A stretch of DNA of 64,000 nt, from contig NW_027461517.1 of NCBI RefSeq assembly GCF_024713945.1, positions 418,808 through 482,807 of the forward strand, read 5' to 3'. This stretch comes from Dermatophagoides farinae. Its lineage: Eukaryota; Arthropoda; Arachnida; Sarcoptiformes; Pyroglyphidae. Positions 37,140 through 46,030 of this stretch are shown here, one piece after another. A program made the translations under genes and the position numbers. Within the stretch, counting starts at the first letter, position 1; every line of letters starts with the position of its first letter. The notes beneath the pieces are model-generated. The model had not been told where the DNA came from. It ran no database searches and saw nothing but the letters and a program-made list of their open reading frames with translations.

Positions 37140-38906
37140 ATGAAGAACGAAATAAACGTAACTGAGTATTCTAATTTTATAACTGACATCATTGAAAAAG
37201 ACCTAAAAAGCGGCGTAGTCAAAAATGTAAAAACCCGTTTTCCGCCCGAACCCAACGGATATTTACACATTGGACACGCCAAAGCTTTGTGTTTAAATCA
37301 GTGGATCGCTCAAAAATACAATGGAACTTGTTCATTACGTTTTGACGATACCAACCCTTTAAACGAAAACGACGAATACATCAACGCTATTTTGGCTGAT
37401 GTCAAATGGTTGGGCTTTGACTGCAAAAATCTCGTTTTCAACTCCTCAAATTACTTCGACACACTCGTTAGTTACGCCGAAAAGCTTATAATGAAAGGGT
37501 TAGCTTATGTTGACTTTCAATCTGAGGAAGCTGTAAGACTAAACCGGGGAAATATCAAAGAACCTGGCAAAAATTCGCCGTACAGAGACACTTCTGTCGA
37601 ATCTAACTTAAAGTTTTTTGAGAACATGAAAAAAGGTTTATATAAACCCGGGGAATCTATTTTGAGAGCTAAAATCGACATGTCTGCGGGTAACATGAAC
37701 ATGAGAGACCCCATTCTATACCGAATAATCGACACGCCACACCCTCGAACACATTCTAAGTGGAAAATTTATCCTACCTATGATTTTGCTCACGGCCAAT
37801 GCGATTCCATCGAAGGAATTACTCATTCAATTTGTACACTAGAGTTTTTCAACCACAGACCGTTGTATAACTGGTTGCAAAAAGAACTTGAAATTCCGCC
37901 AAGCCAGCAAATTGAGTTTGCTCGTTTCAACCTCACATACACTGTTATGAGCAAGCGAAAACTTTTAGAAATAGTCAATAACAATCTTGTCAGTGGTTGG
38001 GACGATCCAAGAATGCCAACTCTATCTGGAATGCGCAGAAGAGGATATCCGCCTGAAGCTATCAAGGCTTTTGTTTTTGAAATAGGCGTTTCAAAGCGAG
38101 AACACTTAATTCAACTTGACAAGCTTGAAAACATCGTTCGTAACTGTCTTGAGAACTCCCCTAAAGTTTTTGCTCTGCATAAACCTGTCAAACTCACTAT
38201 ATCCAACTACGGCGAGTATGAACAGCTTGCCCAAACCTCTGAAGCCGCTGATTTAATTAAAAACTTCCCTAAATCCATTTACATTGATGCATCCGACTTT
38301 TTGTTAAAGCTTACTCCTGATTGGAAGCGACTTTCTCTTGGAACTTCTGTGCGTTTGAAGAATCTGGCTATTGTTGTTTGTGATGAAGTCAGGTTTGATT
38401 CCAGCAACAACATTACAGAACTCATTTGCCGCTCAGATTTTAACAACAAGTTGATCGCTGCAAACCTTAATTTGCCTAAACCCAAGGTCACTATTCAATG
38501 GCTCACGGAAGAAAACTGTGTTCCTGCAAAGATCAACGTATTTTCTTATCTTTTCACAGAAGCAAACATTTCATGCTTGCCCGAAGGTAAAGACTGGAAA
38601 GACTATATTAACAAAAACAGTTTGGTTGTGTACAATGGACTTGCACACAAAGACGTTTGCGACGCCCAACCAGGTACTCACTACCAATTTGAACGGCTTG
38701 GTTACTACGTAGTCGATACCAACTCCAGACCCGGAAATCTTGTTTTCAACCAGACAGTCACACTTGTAGACAAAACTCTCGAAAAAAATAATGAACTTAT
38801 CAGTAAACAAAAAAACGATCATATTCTAGCGCGAAAGCTAGCTGCCAAAAAACGCGAACAAATCAAACTGCAGCGAGAACTTAAAAAAGCTGCTCAACAA
38901 GTCTGA
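37140..38906 (+). CDS. QARS: Glutaminyl-tRNA synthetase, cytosolic
   Basis: Charges tRNA-Gln. 588 aa from ATG 37140. HIGH motif in PPEPNGYLHIGHAKAL (residues 35-50), KMSKS-like box in TVMSKRKL. GlnRS-specific features include SLRFDDTNP, TYDFAHGQCDSIEGITHSICTLEF and RFNLTYTVMSKRKLLEIV. The C-terminal beta-barrel anticodon domain is present and ends GTHYQFERLGYYVVD. It lacks the N-terminal tRNA-binding domain of animal and yeast enzymes. A basic tail, AAKKREQIKLQRELKKAA, ends it. Confidence 0.96.
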   Translation: MKNEINVTEYSNFITDIIEKDLKSGVVKNVKTRFPPEPNGYLHIGHAKALCLNQWIAQKYNGTCSLRFDDTNPLNENDEYINAILADVKWLGFDCKNLVFNSSNYFDTLVSYAEKLIMKGLAYVDFQSEEAVRLNRGNIKEPGKNSPYRDTSVESNLKFFENMKKGLYKPGESILRAKIDMSAGNMNMRDPILYRIIDTPHPRTHSKWKIYPTYDFAHGQCDSIEGITHSICTLEFFNHRPLYNWLQKELEIPPSQQIEFARFNLTYTVMSKRKLLEIVNNNLVSGWDDPRMPTLSGMRRRGYPPEAIKAFVFEIGVSKREHLIQLDKLENIVRNCLENSPKVFALHKPVKLTISNYGEYEQLAQTSEAADLIKNFPKSIYIDASDFLLKLTPDWKRLSLGTSVRLKNLAIVVCDEVRFDSSNNITELICRSDFNNKLIAANLNLPKPKVTIQWLTEENCVPAKINVFSYLFTEANISCLPEGKDWKDYINKNSLVVYNGLAHKDVCDAQPGTHYQFERLGYYVVDTNSRPGNLVFNQTVTLVDKTLEKNNELISKQKNDHILARKLAAKKREQIKLQRELKKAAQQV

Positions 38907-39105
38907 GAACGTTGAACGCGGTCTCGGTCAAGCTTCATAACTTATTAACACCTCCGTTTCCGAGATATAAATAGTCTAAATTGGTTTTTACGTTTATTAC
39001 TTATGTAAACTAAAATTGATAAATTTTGAATCAAAAACTATCAAACTAAAAAATAATAAAAAACAAACAATGCGAATATTAAGCGGCTAGAAACGGAATA
39101 AAAAC

Positions 39106-39846
39106 TTAAGCATTTGTCAATACAGCTTCACGTGCGTTTTTGCCGTGAGAAATGGCAGAACTTTGGAACTCAACGATTTCTATCTCAGAAGAGTACTTGT
39201 TTTCTGTCTTAGCTGGTTTAATGATTACCTGGTCTGGTAAAGGAGTAGAAACACCATCAGCACCAGTTGGATCATAAGGAAGCATAATAGTGACACAGAG
39301 ACCTAGCACACCTTGTTTCATGGAAACGGTTCTAATTGCTTTTTGAATATAGACATTGGCTGGGTTACCTGCTTTAATGAGATATCCGTCAGAGAATTTC
39401 ATCGTCTTTGCTCTAAGAGAACGAAGCTTTCCAGAAATGATGACTTCACAACCGGTAGCGTTGGCCTCCATTACGTTACGAATAATTCCGTAGCAACTTC
39501 TTCGGGCGGGAATACCTTTGAGTAATTTAAATCTCAATGATTCTGCTTGAGCTGTCGCAGACAATGATCGGTTTCTAAGTCTTTCAGTGAGAAGTTCGAT
39601 TTTACGACCTTCAAAACCAAATCTTTGTACAATAAGAGACTGGAGCTGACGTAAGTTTCTTCCATCTGGTCCTAAAACATCCCTTGGGCGTGTTACCCTT
39701 ACAATGATGTAAGTTCTGGCAGGGGTGATTCTAATCTCCAAACCAGAATAGCCGCTTTCAGATAATATCTTAGATAGAAACTCATTTACTTCTACTTTGA
39801 ATATTCCATCGGCAACAGCCTTCTTTCTTCGCGAAATGGCAGACAT
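39106..39846 (-). CDS. RPS3: 40S ribosomal protein S3 (uS3)
   Basis: 246 aa. MSAISRRKKAVADGIFKVEVNEFLSKI is the conserved N terminus. The KH domain follows, with RPRDVLGPDGRNLRQL (GxxG as GPDG). The C-terminal domain has RRSCYGIIRNVMEANATGCEVIISGKL and LGLCVTIMLPYDP. The extreme tail (HGKNAREAVLTNA) is variable. Highly conserved, single exon. Confidence 0.98.
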   Translation of the reverse strand: MSAISRRKKAVADGIFKVEVNEFLSKILSESGYSGLEIRITPARTYIIVRVTRPRDVLGPDGRNLRQLQSLIVQRFGFEGRKIELLTERLRNRSLSATAQAESLRFKLLKGIPARRSCYGIIRNVMEANATGCEVIISGKLRSLRAKTMKFSDGYLIKAGNPANVYIQKAIRTVSMKQGVLGLCVTIMLPYDPTGADGVSTPLPDQVIIKPAKTENKYSSEIEIVEFQSSAISHGKNAREAVLTNA

Positions 39847-40100
39847 TTCGACTATATTGGTATACGATGCTAATTTTTAAATTAAAATGAATTATGTTTT
39901 TGTCTTTTTTTTTCTTGAGATATTAATTTATCCGTAACGCTGTTAACAAACCGCTAATATAATTTTAGCGTATAATTCTTTAATGTTTGTTTACAAAAAA
40001 ACTTAGCATTGATTCTAAGCTTTCGAATATATTTTTTATTGATAATTATCGTGCAGGCATTTTTGGTTATTTTAAAAATACAAAATAAATCTAGGTTCGG

Positions 40101-40928
40101 CTAAACGTAATAGTTTTGATTTTGATTGAACTCTTTTTGTAATTTGTTTATGTCCTTGTATCTCCCTTTATCTATCATAGAAGGAGAGAAACTGTTCATA
40201 CAGTTTCTTTCTGGGCACGGGCTAATTAGCTTTTCGTCCTTTTTTAGCGAATTAGGCGTCAGAACACTTTCCGTTGGTTTTCTGAAAGGACTAGTGAACC
40301 CGTAGTTATTCATTATGTTGACTGCGTTTTCGTTGCTCGAATTGATAGTGTACATCTGGTGGTTGTTAATGAAATTGCTCGATGCAAGACTAATGTCATG
40401 AATGTTGCCTCTGCTATGTTCTATAGAAGCTTCTGATTCAAACACAGAGTCAGGTATATACACGCCCAAATCTGTTATTTCATTAATTTTTTGCTTAAAA
40501 TTGTCTATGCTTTGGTTCAACACAGACGCTGCTGGTTGTGGTGTAAGTTGCCACAAGAGAGTAAAGTTTCTCTTTAGTTTTCTCGAACATACAAAAGCGC
40601 AGTACGCTATCACAAATTCCATAGTAAGACACAATATGCAATAAACTATATCCACGCTGACCAAACCGATTGAATGTTGGATAGATGTACTAATAGTTAT
40701 TATTCCCAGAATAAACGGGCTAATCACATGAACTAAAGAGTTCAGTTGCAACAATACCAAGTCTGGTTTATAGAGAGTCCATATCGATACAATGGTAGGC
40801 ACGATTGCACCAATAAATAAGCCGGTTTGTTTTCCAAGAGCACAGACAATAGCCGTGGAAATTTCACACCCTATTAAAACTATATAAAACAAATCCTCTG
40901 CATAACTTGCGTCTTTAATACCGGGCAT
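40101..40928 (-). CDS. Four-transmembrane protein with cytoplasmic tail, unknown
   Basis: 275 aa. Four hydrophobic helices at about residues 12-30, 35-52, 63-83 and 90-113. The fourth is followed at once by a basic patch (CSRKLKRNF) that fixes the tail in the cytoplasm. The 160-residue tail is Ser/Asn-rich. Tetraspan topology, but no tetraspanin CCG motif, claudin signature or MARVEL pattern that I recognise. Divergent, by 264 bases, from the acylated coiled-coil gene. Confidence 0.65.
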   Translation of the reverse strand: MPGIKDASYAEDLFYIVLIGCEISTAIVCALGKQTGLFIGAIVPTIVSIWTLYKPDLVLLQLNSLVHVISPFILGIITISTSIQHSIGLVSVDIVYCILCLTMEFVIAYCAFVCSRKLKRNFTLLWQLTPQPAASVLNQSIDNFKQKINEITDLGVYIPDSVFESEASIEHSRGNIHDISLASSNFINNHQMYTINSSNENAVNIMNNYGFTSPFRKPTESVLTPNSLKKDEKLISPCPERNCMNSFSPSMIDKGRYKDINKLQKEFNQNQNYYV

Positions 40929-41144
40929 AGCATATATATTACTAATAAAACACGTGTGCTAAAAGATCAACATTACGCGCAATATTATTAAATTGATAGG
41001 TAAAATCTAATATACAAACAATAAGCAACTTAACCTATAAATAAAAAAGTATTACACATCTAACACTAAAAAACTTTTATAAACCTATTCACATGAAAAA
41101 GTTTTATCAGACATTCTTTTGAGCTCCGCAATAACCCTTGTTTA

Positions 41145-41177
41145 GCATGCTTGTATTATTGCATGTAGAAACTGCAC
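41145..41177 (+). promoter_or_regulatory. Cluster of GCATGC / TGCATG / TGCAC elements
   Basis: GCATGC at 41145-41150, TGCATG at 41160-41165 and TGCAC at 41173-41177, all within 48 bases upstream of the ATG at 41193. TGCATGCA and GTGCA-type sites are known AP2-factor motifs in apicomplexans. That they act here is inference. Confidence 0.35.
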
Positions 41178-41192
41178 CAAGCTTCTATAATT

Positions 41193-42002
41193 ATGGGAAA
41201 TACTTGTGGACGTAATAAAAATCATAACCCGCCAAAACTATTACAGCCAAATCCTAAAAGAAAGGAGTACAATCCCCCTGTAGTAGCGGGTCAGGCAGCA
41301 AATCCGGAATTTCAAGATGTAAATAATTCCTACAATCAAATAATCGGCGATAACACCGGCAATCTCAACAAAATTGATTCTCTAAAACAAAATCTAAAAG
41401 ATTTAACGATAGAACATGATAAACTTTCAGAAGAAGTCAAACAATTGATTACTTCGACGAACAATTCAGTTCCCTCCCATGTCATAGATGAACAGAGTGA
41501 AATTGAAAAACGCCAACTAGACGTCATGACGAAGACGAATACGTTTATTACAGACATACTTGCCGAAAGCCCCACTGATGAAGCCAAATACGAAAATTTA
41601 GAAAGTGAAATTCTTTGTGAAGTAATTAAAATAGAAGATGAAATTTCAAACCTAAAGAAAAATAATGAAGCCGTTGAGCCAAACGGTATTTCCAAAAAAG
41701 AAGAAGAATTACACCGTCTGGCTCACGTTATTGCTCAATATAGGCCTATCAGCAAGCCGCAAAATCTAAGTGAACTGTTCAAACAATTAAAAATTGATTG
41801 TGCTGAAGGTACTTCCCAAACTATACACAATATCAAAGCTCTTATTCATCATATTAAAACGGGTGACAAATCTAACTACGTCAGCAAGCCCATGCGAGGG
41901 CTCGTGTATCAAGCTCTCAAGATGGGAGACATTCCACACGACAAATGGAGTTGTGAACTTTGTCTCGCACTCGATCCCTCTGATACCCCTTTACTAACCT
42001 AA
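41193..42002 (+). CDS. Probable dually acylated coiled-coil protein (269 aa)
   Basis: MGNTCGRNKN at the start fits N-myristoylation at Gly2 and palmitoylation at Cys5, so it is probably held on a membrane (plasma membrane or inner membrane complex). Residues 60-185 are Glu/Lys-rich coiled coil (LKQNLKDLTIEHDKLSEEVK; ESEILCEVIKIEDEISNLKK). The C-terminal 85 residues look like a folded helical domain, with LSELFKQLKIDCAEG and MGDIPHDKWSCELCLALDP. The N-terminal signal recalls inner-membrane-complex proteins of apicomplexans, but no family is recognised. Confidence 0.65.
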   Translation: MGNTCGRNKNHNPPKLLQPNPKRKEYNPPVVAGQAANPEFQDVNNSYNQIIGDNTGNLNKIDSLKQNLKDLTIEHDKLSEEVKQLITSTNNSVPSHVIDEQSEIEKRQLDVMTKTNTFITDILAESPTDEAKYENLESEILCEVIKIEDEISNLKKNNEAVEPNGISKKEEELHRLAHVIAQYRPISKPQNLSELFKQLKIDCAEGTSQTIHNIKALIHHIKTGDKSNYVSKPMRGLVYQALKMGDIPHDKWSCELCLALDPSDTPLLT

Positions 42003-42313
42003 TTTTACCAGCCAAAAAATTGTATCGCTGATTAATATTAACTTTTCTTACAAGTTACTGATTAGTTATTAGCAGATAAGTCACAAAACATTTTAAATGT
42101 AGATTTTATTTATAAACTTTATACTTATTAAATTTACGAAGCTCAATTTAGTCAGCTGTTGATGATTATAGTGAGAGTTTCGTTTCAATTTATCGTAACT
42201 CCTGAGATTCAGAAAAAATGAATCCAAATTAAAAATACATTCGCAAATAATTTAGGTTCATAAAAAACATCTTTTCTCTAATTCTAAAAAGTTTATAGCT
42301 TTGTTTTAATTGA
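42003..42313. other. Intergenic, 311 bases, no gene seen
   Basis: 3' flank of the acylated-protein gene and promoter of the DEAD-box gene. A TGATGA and a CTGA 42 bases apart (start to start) hint at a C/D snoRNA but lack a terminal stem. Confidence 0.45.
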
Positions 42314-43783
42314 ATGTCTAGTAGCTTGACTACGCTTTTAGCGGGCATAAAATGTGAAAAAAGCTTTACACGCTTGCTAAACGAAAAAACTGAAAACAGC
42401 AACTCATCGCCTGCTGAATACAAAATTTTGACAATCAAGAATAATCAATTAATCTCTACTTCCTTTCGTCTCGATTCTTTTGACACGTGTGCTTTGAGTT
42501 GTTTAGATGATACCAGCAAGCATATCCCGTCAGAAGTGGTGGATATATTAAAAAACTATTTTAATTTTACAGCACTCACAGATACACAAAAAGTAGCCAT
42601 CCCTTTTTCCATAGCTTGCGACAAATTTACTTGCATTGCTAAGACAGGTTCAGGCAAAACACTAGCCTACATACTACCCATAATTTCTTTACTGTTGAAA
42701 GAAGAAAATAAAGGCAAAAATGCCTTAATTTTAGCGCCAACAAAAGACTTAGTTACTCAAATATACAGAATGTGTACAGCACTTGTAAAGCCTCTACCGG
42801 AAATAAATGTGGCTTCATCGTCAAAAAGTTCTGAAAAAACAATACTAAACAGCCGAATTTTTGTTTCAACACCCGGATATATAAATTCTGAGAATCTAAA
42901 ATGTTTTGCTCCATGGTTATATGCCGTGGCTATTTTAGTAATGGATGAATTTGATTCGCTAATCGTAGGAGATTATGATTTGCAAACAAAGTTTATAACA
43001 TCATCTTTTATCAACTCGGTGAAGAAAATTTGGCTGTACAGCGCATCAATTCTGGGATCAGCCATCGACAGAATTGCAGAAATAACGTGCAACGGTCCTT
43101 TGGTGAAAATAGGCAAGGGGGTCGAGATACCTGAACAAATACATCAGGAATTTATCTATGTAACAAACGAAAAAAACAAATTTGTAGCATTGAATCAACT
43201 CATATCAGACCACAAGTTAATTCCTCCGATTTTGGTTTTTGTAGAAGACAAACACAGATGTGAATCTGTTGCCAAGAAAATCAGCACGTTAGGAATTGTT
43301 ACAAAAGCGATCAGTTCCAAATACACAACGGAACAGCGACAACTAATTTTAGACAATTTCCGAGCAGGAAGGATTTGGTGTCTTGTTTCCACCGACGTGA
43401 TGGCGCGAGGTATTGACTGTTTTGGTATTAAGACTATCCTAAACTTTGACATTCCACAGTCTCGAGATTGCTATATTCATAGAGTTGGTAGAACAGGCAG
43501 AGGAGATTACAAAGGATCAGCAATTACGTTTTATACAGAACAGGATAAAATGAAACTGAGGATTTTCCGCAGCATATTACTAAAAAATAATACGGAACTG
43601 CCTGATGACATTAAATCCGCACCAATTATAGATCTTAATGATAAAAAACGCTTTACAAAGCGTCCTAACATAAACGACAGTCAGGTAAGTTCGACCAAGC
43701 TCGTTCTAAAAACAAAAAAAAATTCAAAGAAATTCAAGAATAAGCAAAAACCTGGAAACAAACTCTCTAAGAAGCAAGGTTGA
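42314..43783 (+). CDS. DEAD-box RNA helicase, DDX52/Rok1-like
   Basis: Probable ribosome-biogenesis helicase (18S rRNA processing). 489 aa. Q-motif region FNFTALTDTQKVAIP (about 83-97). Walker A AKTGSGKT 109-116, motif Ia APTKDL 141-146, Ib TPG 186-188. Motif II is DEFD (211-214) instead of DEAD. Motif III is SAS (243-245) instead of SAT. Motifs V and VI are STDVMARGID and HRVGRTGRG. PPILVFVEDKHRCESVAKKI and GIKTILNFDIPQSRDCYIHR resemble Rok1/DDX52. A basic tail (KKNSKKFKNKQKPGNK) is nucleolar-like. The altered motifs II and III may change ATPase coupling. Confidence 0.85.
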   Translation: MSSSLTTLLAGIKCEKSFTRLLNEKTENSNSSPAEYKILTIKNNQLISTSFRLDSFDTCALSCLDDTSKHIPSEVVDILKNYFNFTALTDTQKVAIPFSIACDKFTCIAKTGSGKTLAYILPIISLLLKEENKGKNALILAPTKDLVTQIYRMCTALVKPLPEINVASSSKSSEKTILNSRIFVSTPGYINSENLKCFAPWLYAVAILVMDEFDSLIVGDYDLQTKFITSSFINSVKKIWLYSASILGSAIDRIAEITCNGPLVKIGKGVEIPEQIHQEFIYVTNEKNKFVALNQLISDHKLIPPILVFVEDKHRCESVAKKISTLGIVTKAISSKYTTEQRQLILDNFRAGRIWCLVSTDVMARGIDCFGIKTILNFDIPQSRDCYIHRVGRTGRGDYKGSAITFYTEQDKMKLRIFRSILLKNNTELPDDIKSAPIIDLNDKKRFTKRPNINDSQVSSTKLVLKTKKNSKKFKNKQKPGNKLSKKQG

Positions 43784-43827
43784 CTTGGGATATTAGCGCG
43801 GATTATTTCTAAATCTAATCAAACTAT

Positions 43828-44847
43828 TCATATTTCGCGCAAATCAGTTTCTTTATTTAATGTCTCTTCTTCTTCGTCGGAACTAGAGTCGGATTCGTCG
43901 TTTTCGGAATCTGATTCAGACTCTGAATCGGATTCGTCGTCGTTAGAATCTTCTGAATTAGAATCGTCTTCTTCTTCATCATCTTCGTCCAAGGTATATC
44001 TATCGTCTGATTTACTCTTTATTATAAAATCTCCAAATTGCGAGAACGAACCTTCAGGAACGCTCGTTATAGATTCTTCAATTTTTTTAATGATTTTTTT
44101 AAGATTTTCAATTGCATATGCTTTGTCGTTGGAAGTGATGGACAAGACGTAAATGGGCGCAGCTATTAGCTGAATTTCCAGAGAAAAGAGGTTTGGATCT
44201 AGTTTAGCGGCCTCTTCCTCAGCGGTCAGCAAAGCTCGTTTCACAGCTAAAACACCTTCAAATGAATAACAACTTATGCTTACTTGGCATCTTATGTTGA
44301 CTTGCATTGAGGCTATCCATTGAGAAACCACGTTCGATATGGCAGTTTTGATCTCATCCGACATATCTAAATCTCTAAAAACGGATTCAGGATCTTCATG
44401 AGATTTAAGAAAAGCTTCGTACGCGCTGCCGTATTTCTTGTAAAGCGGCCATACTATCTTCTTAAGAAGCTCTTCTAAAGAAATTCCGTGTTCGTTCGCG
44501 ATTTGCATCATCATCACGTGTACCTTCTTAGCTTTGGCGTAGCGGTCCAAAGCAATTGCCACATCCTTGTTGGAAACACGTTTTTTAGATAAATCAATGT
44601 ATCTTTTTTTTTCGTCAACCTTAATTACAGCCGCGACTTCTTGGTGTCCGACACGCACGAGTTTCAAAATACTACGGTAACGTCTCTTAGAAAGTTCGTT
44701 CGGTAAAATCAATCCTTCTAAGTCTCCATATTCTAACAAAGTTACATACACTCCGGTGTTGTCTTTACGGCATACAACTTTTACAACAACGTAGCTTCCT
44801 ACTTCAGGAAACTCGTTTTCATAGAAACGCTGAATTTGCATCTGCAT
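43828..44847 (-). CDS. EIF2S1: Translation initiation factor eIF2 alpha
   Basis: Carries the regulatory phosphorylation site of the eIF2-GTP-Met-tRNAi complex. 339 aa. S1-type OB fold at about 14-85. The loop ILPNELSKRRYRS holds the regulatory serine (Ser53 by this start, equivalent to Ser51/52). Helical domain with LDRYAKAKKV, then the C-terminal alpha/beta domain. A strongly acidic Asp/Glu/Ser tail follows (about 283-330), longer than in most eIF2-alpha and resembling a casein-kinase-2 target. Convergent with the DDX52-like gene (44-base gap). Confidence 0.95.
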   Translation of the reverse strand: MQMQIQRFYENEFPEVGSYVVVKVVCRKDNTGVYVTLLEYGDLEGLILPNELSKRRYRSILKLVRVGHQEVAAVIKVDEKKRYIDLSKKRVSNKDVAIALDRYAKAKKVHVMMMQIANEHGISLEELLKKIVWPLYKKYGSAYEAFLKSHEDPESVFRDLDMSDEIKTAISNVVSQWIASMQVNIRCQVSISCYSFEGVLAVKRALLTAEEEAAKLDPNLFSLEIQLIAAPIYVLSITSNDKAYAIENLKKIIKKIEESITSVPEGSFSQFGDFIIKSKSDDRYTLDEDDEEEDDSNSEDSNDDESDSESESDSENDESDSSSDEEEETLNKETDLREI

Positions 44848-45084
44848 AGATAAAATTTAGAAATGAAATTAACAAAAAAAAATGCAGAGACTAGTAAACT
44901 AAATCCTTATTTTATATTACCTAGAAAACCATTTTAAACAGCGCAAAATATTCCCAAGCTTGTTAAACAGTCGTTTTTTTGTATATTCGTTATACATGCA
45001 ACTAAAAAATTACATTAATTATAATGTTTGAAAACCCATTAAAGTTTTCGAAAATTTTGTTAACGTTATTTGAAATTTACTATT

Positions 45085-45108
45085 ATGAAACAAAATAGAA
45101 CTTTATGA
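45085..45108 (+). promoter_or_regulatory. Short upstream ORF overlapping a start codon (ATGA)
   Basis: ATG AAA CAA AAT AGA ACT TTA TGA; its stop overlaps the ATG at 45105 of the metallopeptidase-like gene. If it lies within the transcript, it would make expression depend on leaky scanning or reinitiation. Confidence 0.4.
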
Positions 45109-46010
45109 GCATTAAAAATGAAGCTTTAAAAAATGATCTTGTCGTCGTTTTATCTCTCTTGCGCAGTCTGGGCTGTTTTGGCCTGACAATCAATAGTGTG
45201 ATGCGTAGCTATTCTGTCTATATACTTAAAGAAATATCTTCCAACACTACTAATGTCAAGGAATTCCTAAAACAATTCGCATTTCGTGAACTGGAGATTC
45301 TACGTAATCTTTTATCAAATTTTTCTAACCCTGAGCATATAAATGAGATCGTTTCCATACTTCTGACCGAACAAGACGATTTAGAATTGATGTGGGAATT
45401 TCTCCAGTCAATAAATCAAACTTATTTGTTTGGTTTAGTTGTTCCATTTTATCACTCTAAATTTTCACTAACATCAATAGATTCAACTATAGTAAAACTT
45501 AGCGTTCTCATTGATGATTTTCCACGTATTTTGGCAATCAAAAATGAACTAGAAACAATAGCGAGTCTAATTATTGTAAAAACTACCAATTCTCTGGGAG
45601 ACTACACGTTGGGGCAAAGTTTGTTACGAAGCATCAAGAATAAAAAGCTTCGATACATCGAGTCCATAATAATCAGAAAAAACGCGCCTACCATACTAAA
45701 AAAACTTATTGTCTGTCACGAACTCGTCCACTGCAGCTTGTGGTTCTCAAAACCGTTTTTGTTGACAGGTCATTCAAAAATTGAAGAAATTTTGTGTCAC
45801 GTCGTAATGGACCAATATGCTGTTTCATTGTTGCCAGAACTTTCTGAGCACAACAAAAAAATCGTTGAATTCCGAAGAAAGATGTGTGAAAGCGAAGCCA
45901 AATCCATAGACGTTCAACTATGGGAAGAATGGTACGGCCTTGCTGAGAAAAGACAATTCAGCCATGCAATTGATAAATATCGAGCCGGTTTAATTAGTGG
46001 AATATACTGA
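45105..46010 (+). CDS. Putative DA1-like zinc metallopeptidase
   Basis: 301 aa. Residues 205-209 are HELVH, a HExxH zinc site. The third ligand candidate is E227 or E228, in KIEEILCHVVMDQYA (225-239). The order HExxH, then about 18 residues, then EE-x-x-C, with a tryptophan soon after the helix (CSLWFSK), resembles the DA1 family (ubiquitin-activated peptidases; HExMHAWLRL ... VEEGICQVLA). The N-terminal 150 residues are helical and unrecognised; no UIM or LIM motif is visible. IrrE/ImmA-type or SprT-type zincins are alternatives. Function inferred from the motif only. Confidence 0.6.
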   Translation: MSIKNEALKNDLVVVLSLLRSLGCFGLTINSVMRSYSVYILKEISSNTTNVKEFLKQFAFRELEILRNLLSNFSNPEHINEIVSILLTEQDDLELMWEFLQSINQTYLFGLVVPFYHSKFSLTSIDSTIVKLSVLIDDFPRILAIKNELETIASLIIVKTTNSLGDYTLGQSLLRSIKNKKLRYIESIIIRKNAPTILKKLIVCHELVHCSLWFSKPFLLTGHSKIEEILCHVVMDQYAVSLLPELSEHNKKIVEFRRKMCESEAKSIDVQLWEEWYGLAEKRQFSHAIDKYRAGLISGIY

Positions 46011-46030
46011 ATCAAAAGAAAATCAGTTGT

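Noticed and set aside
42160-42205. C-box-like TGATGA and D-box-like CTGA suggesting a C/D snoRNA
   Set aside because: The base before TGATGA is not a purine and the flanks cannot form a terminal stem; such short boxes are common in AT-rich spacers.
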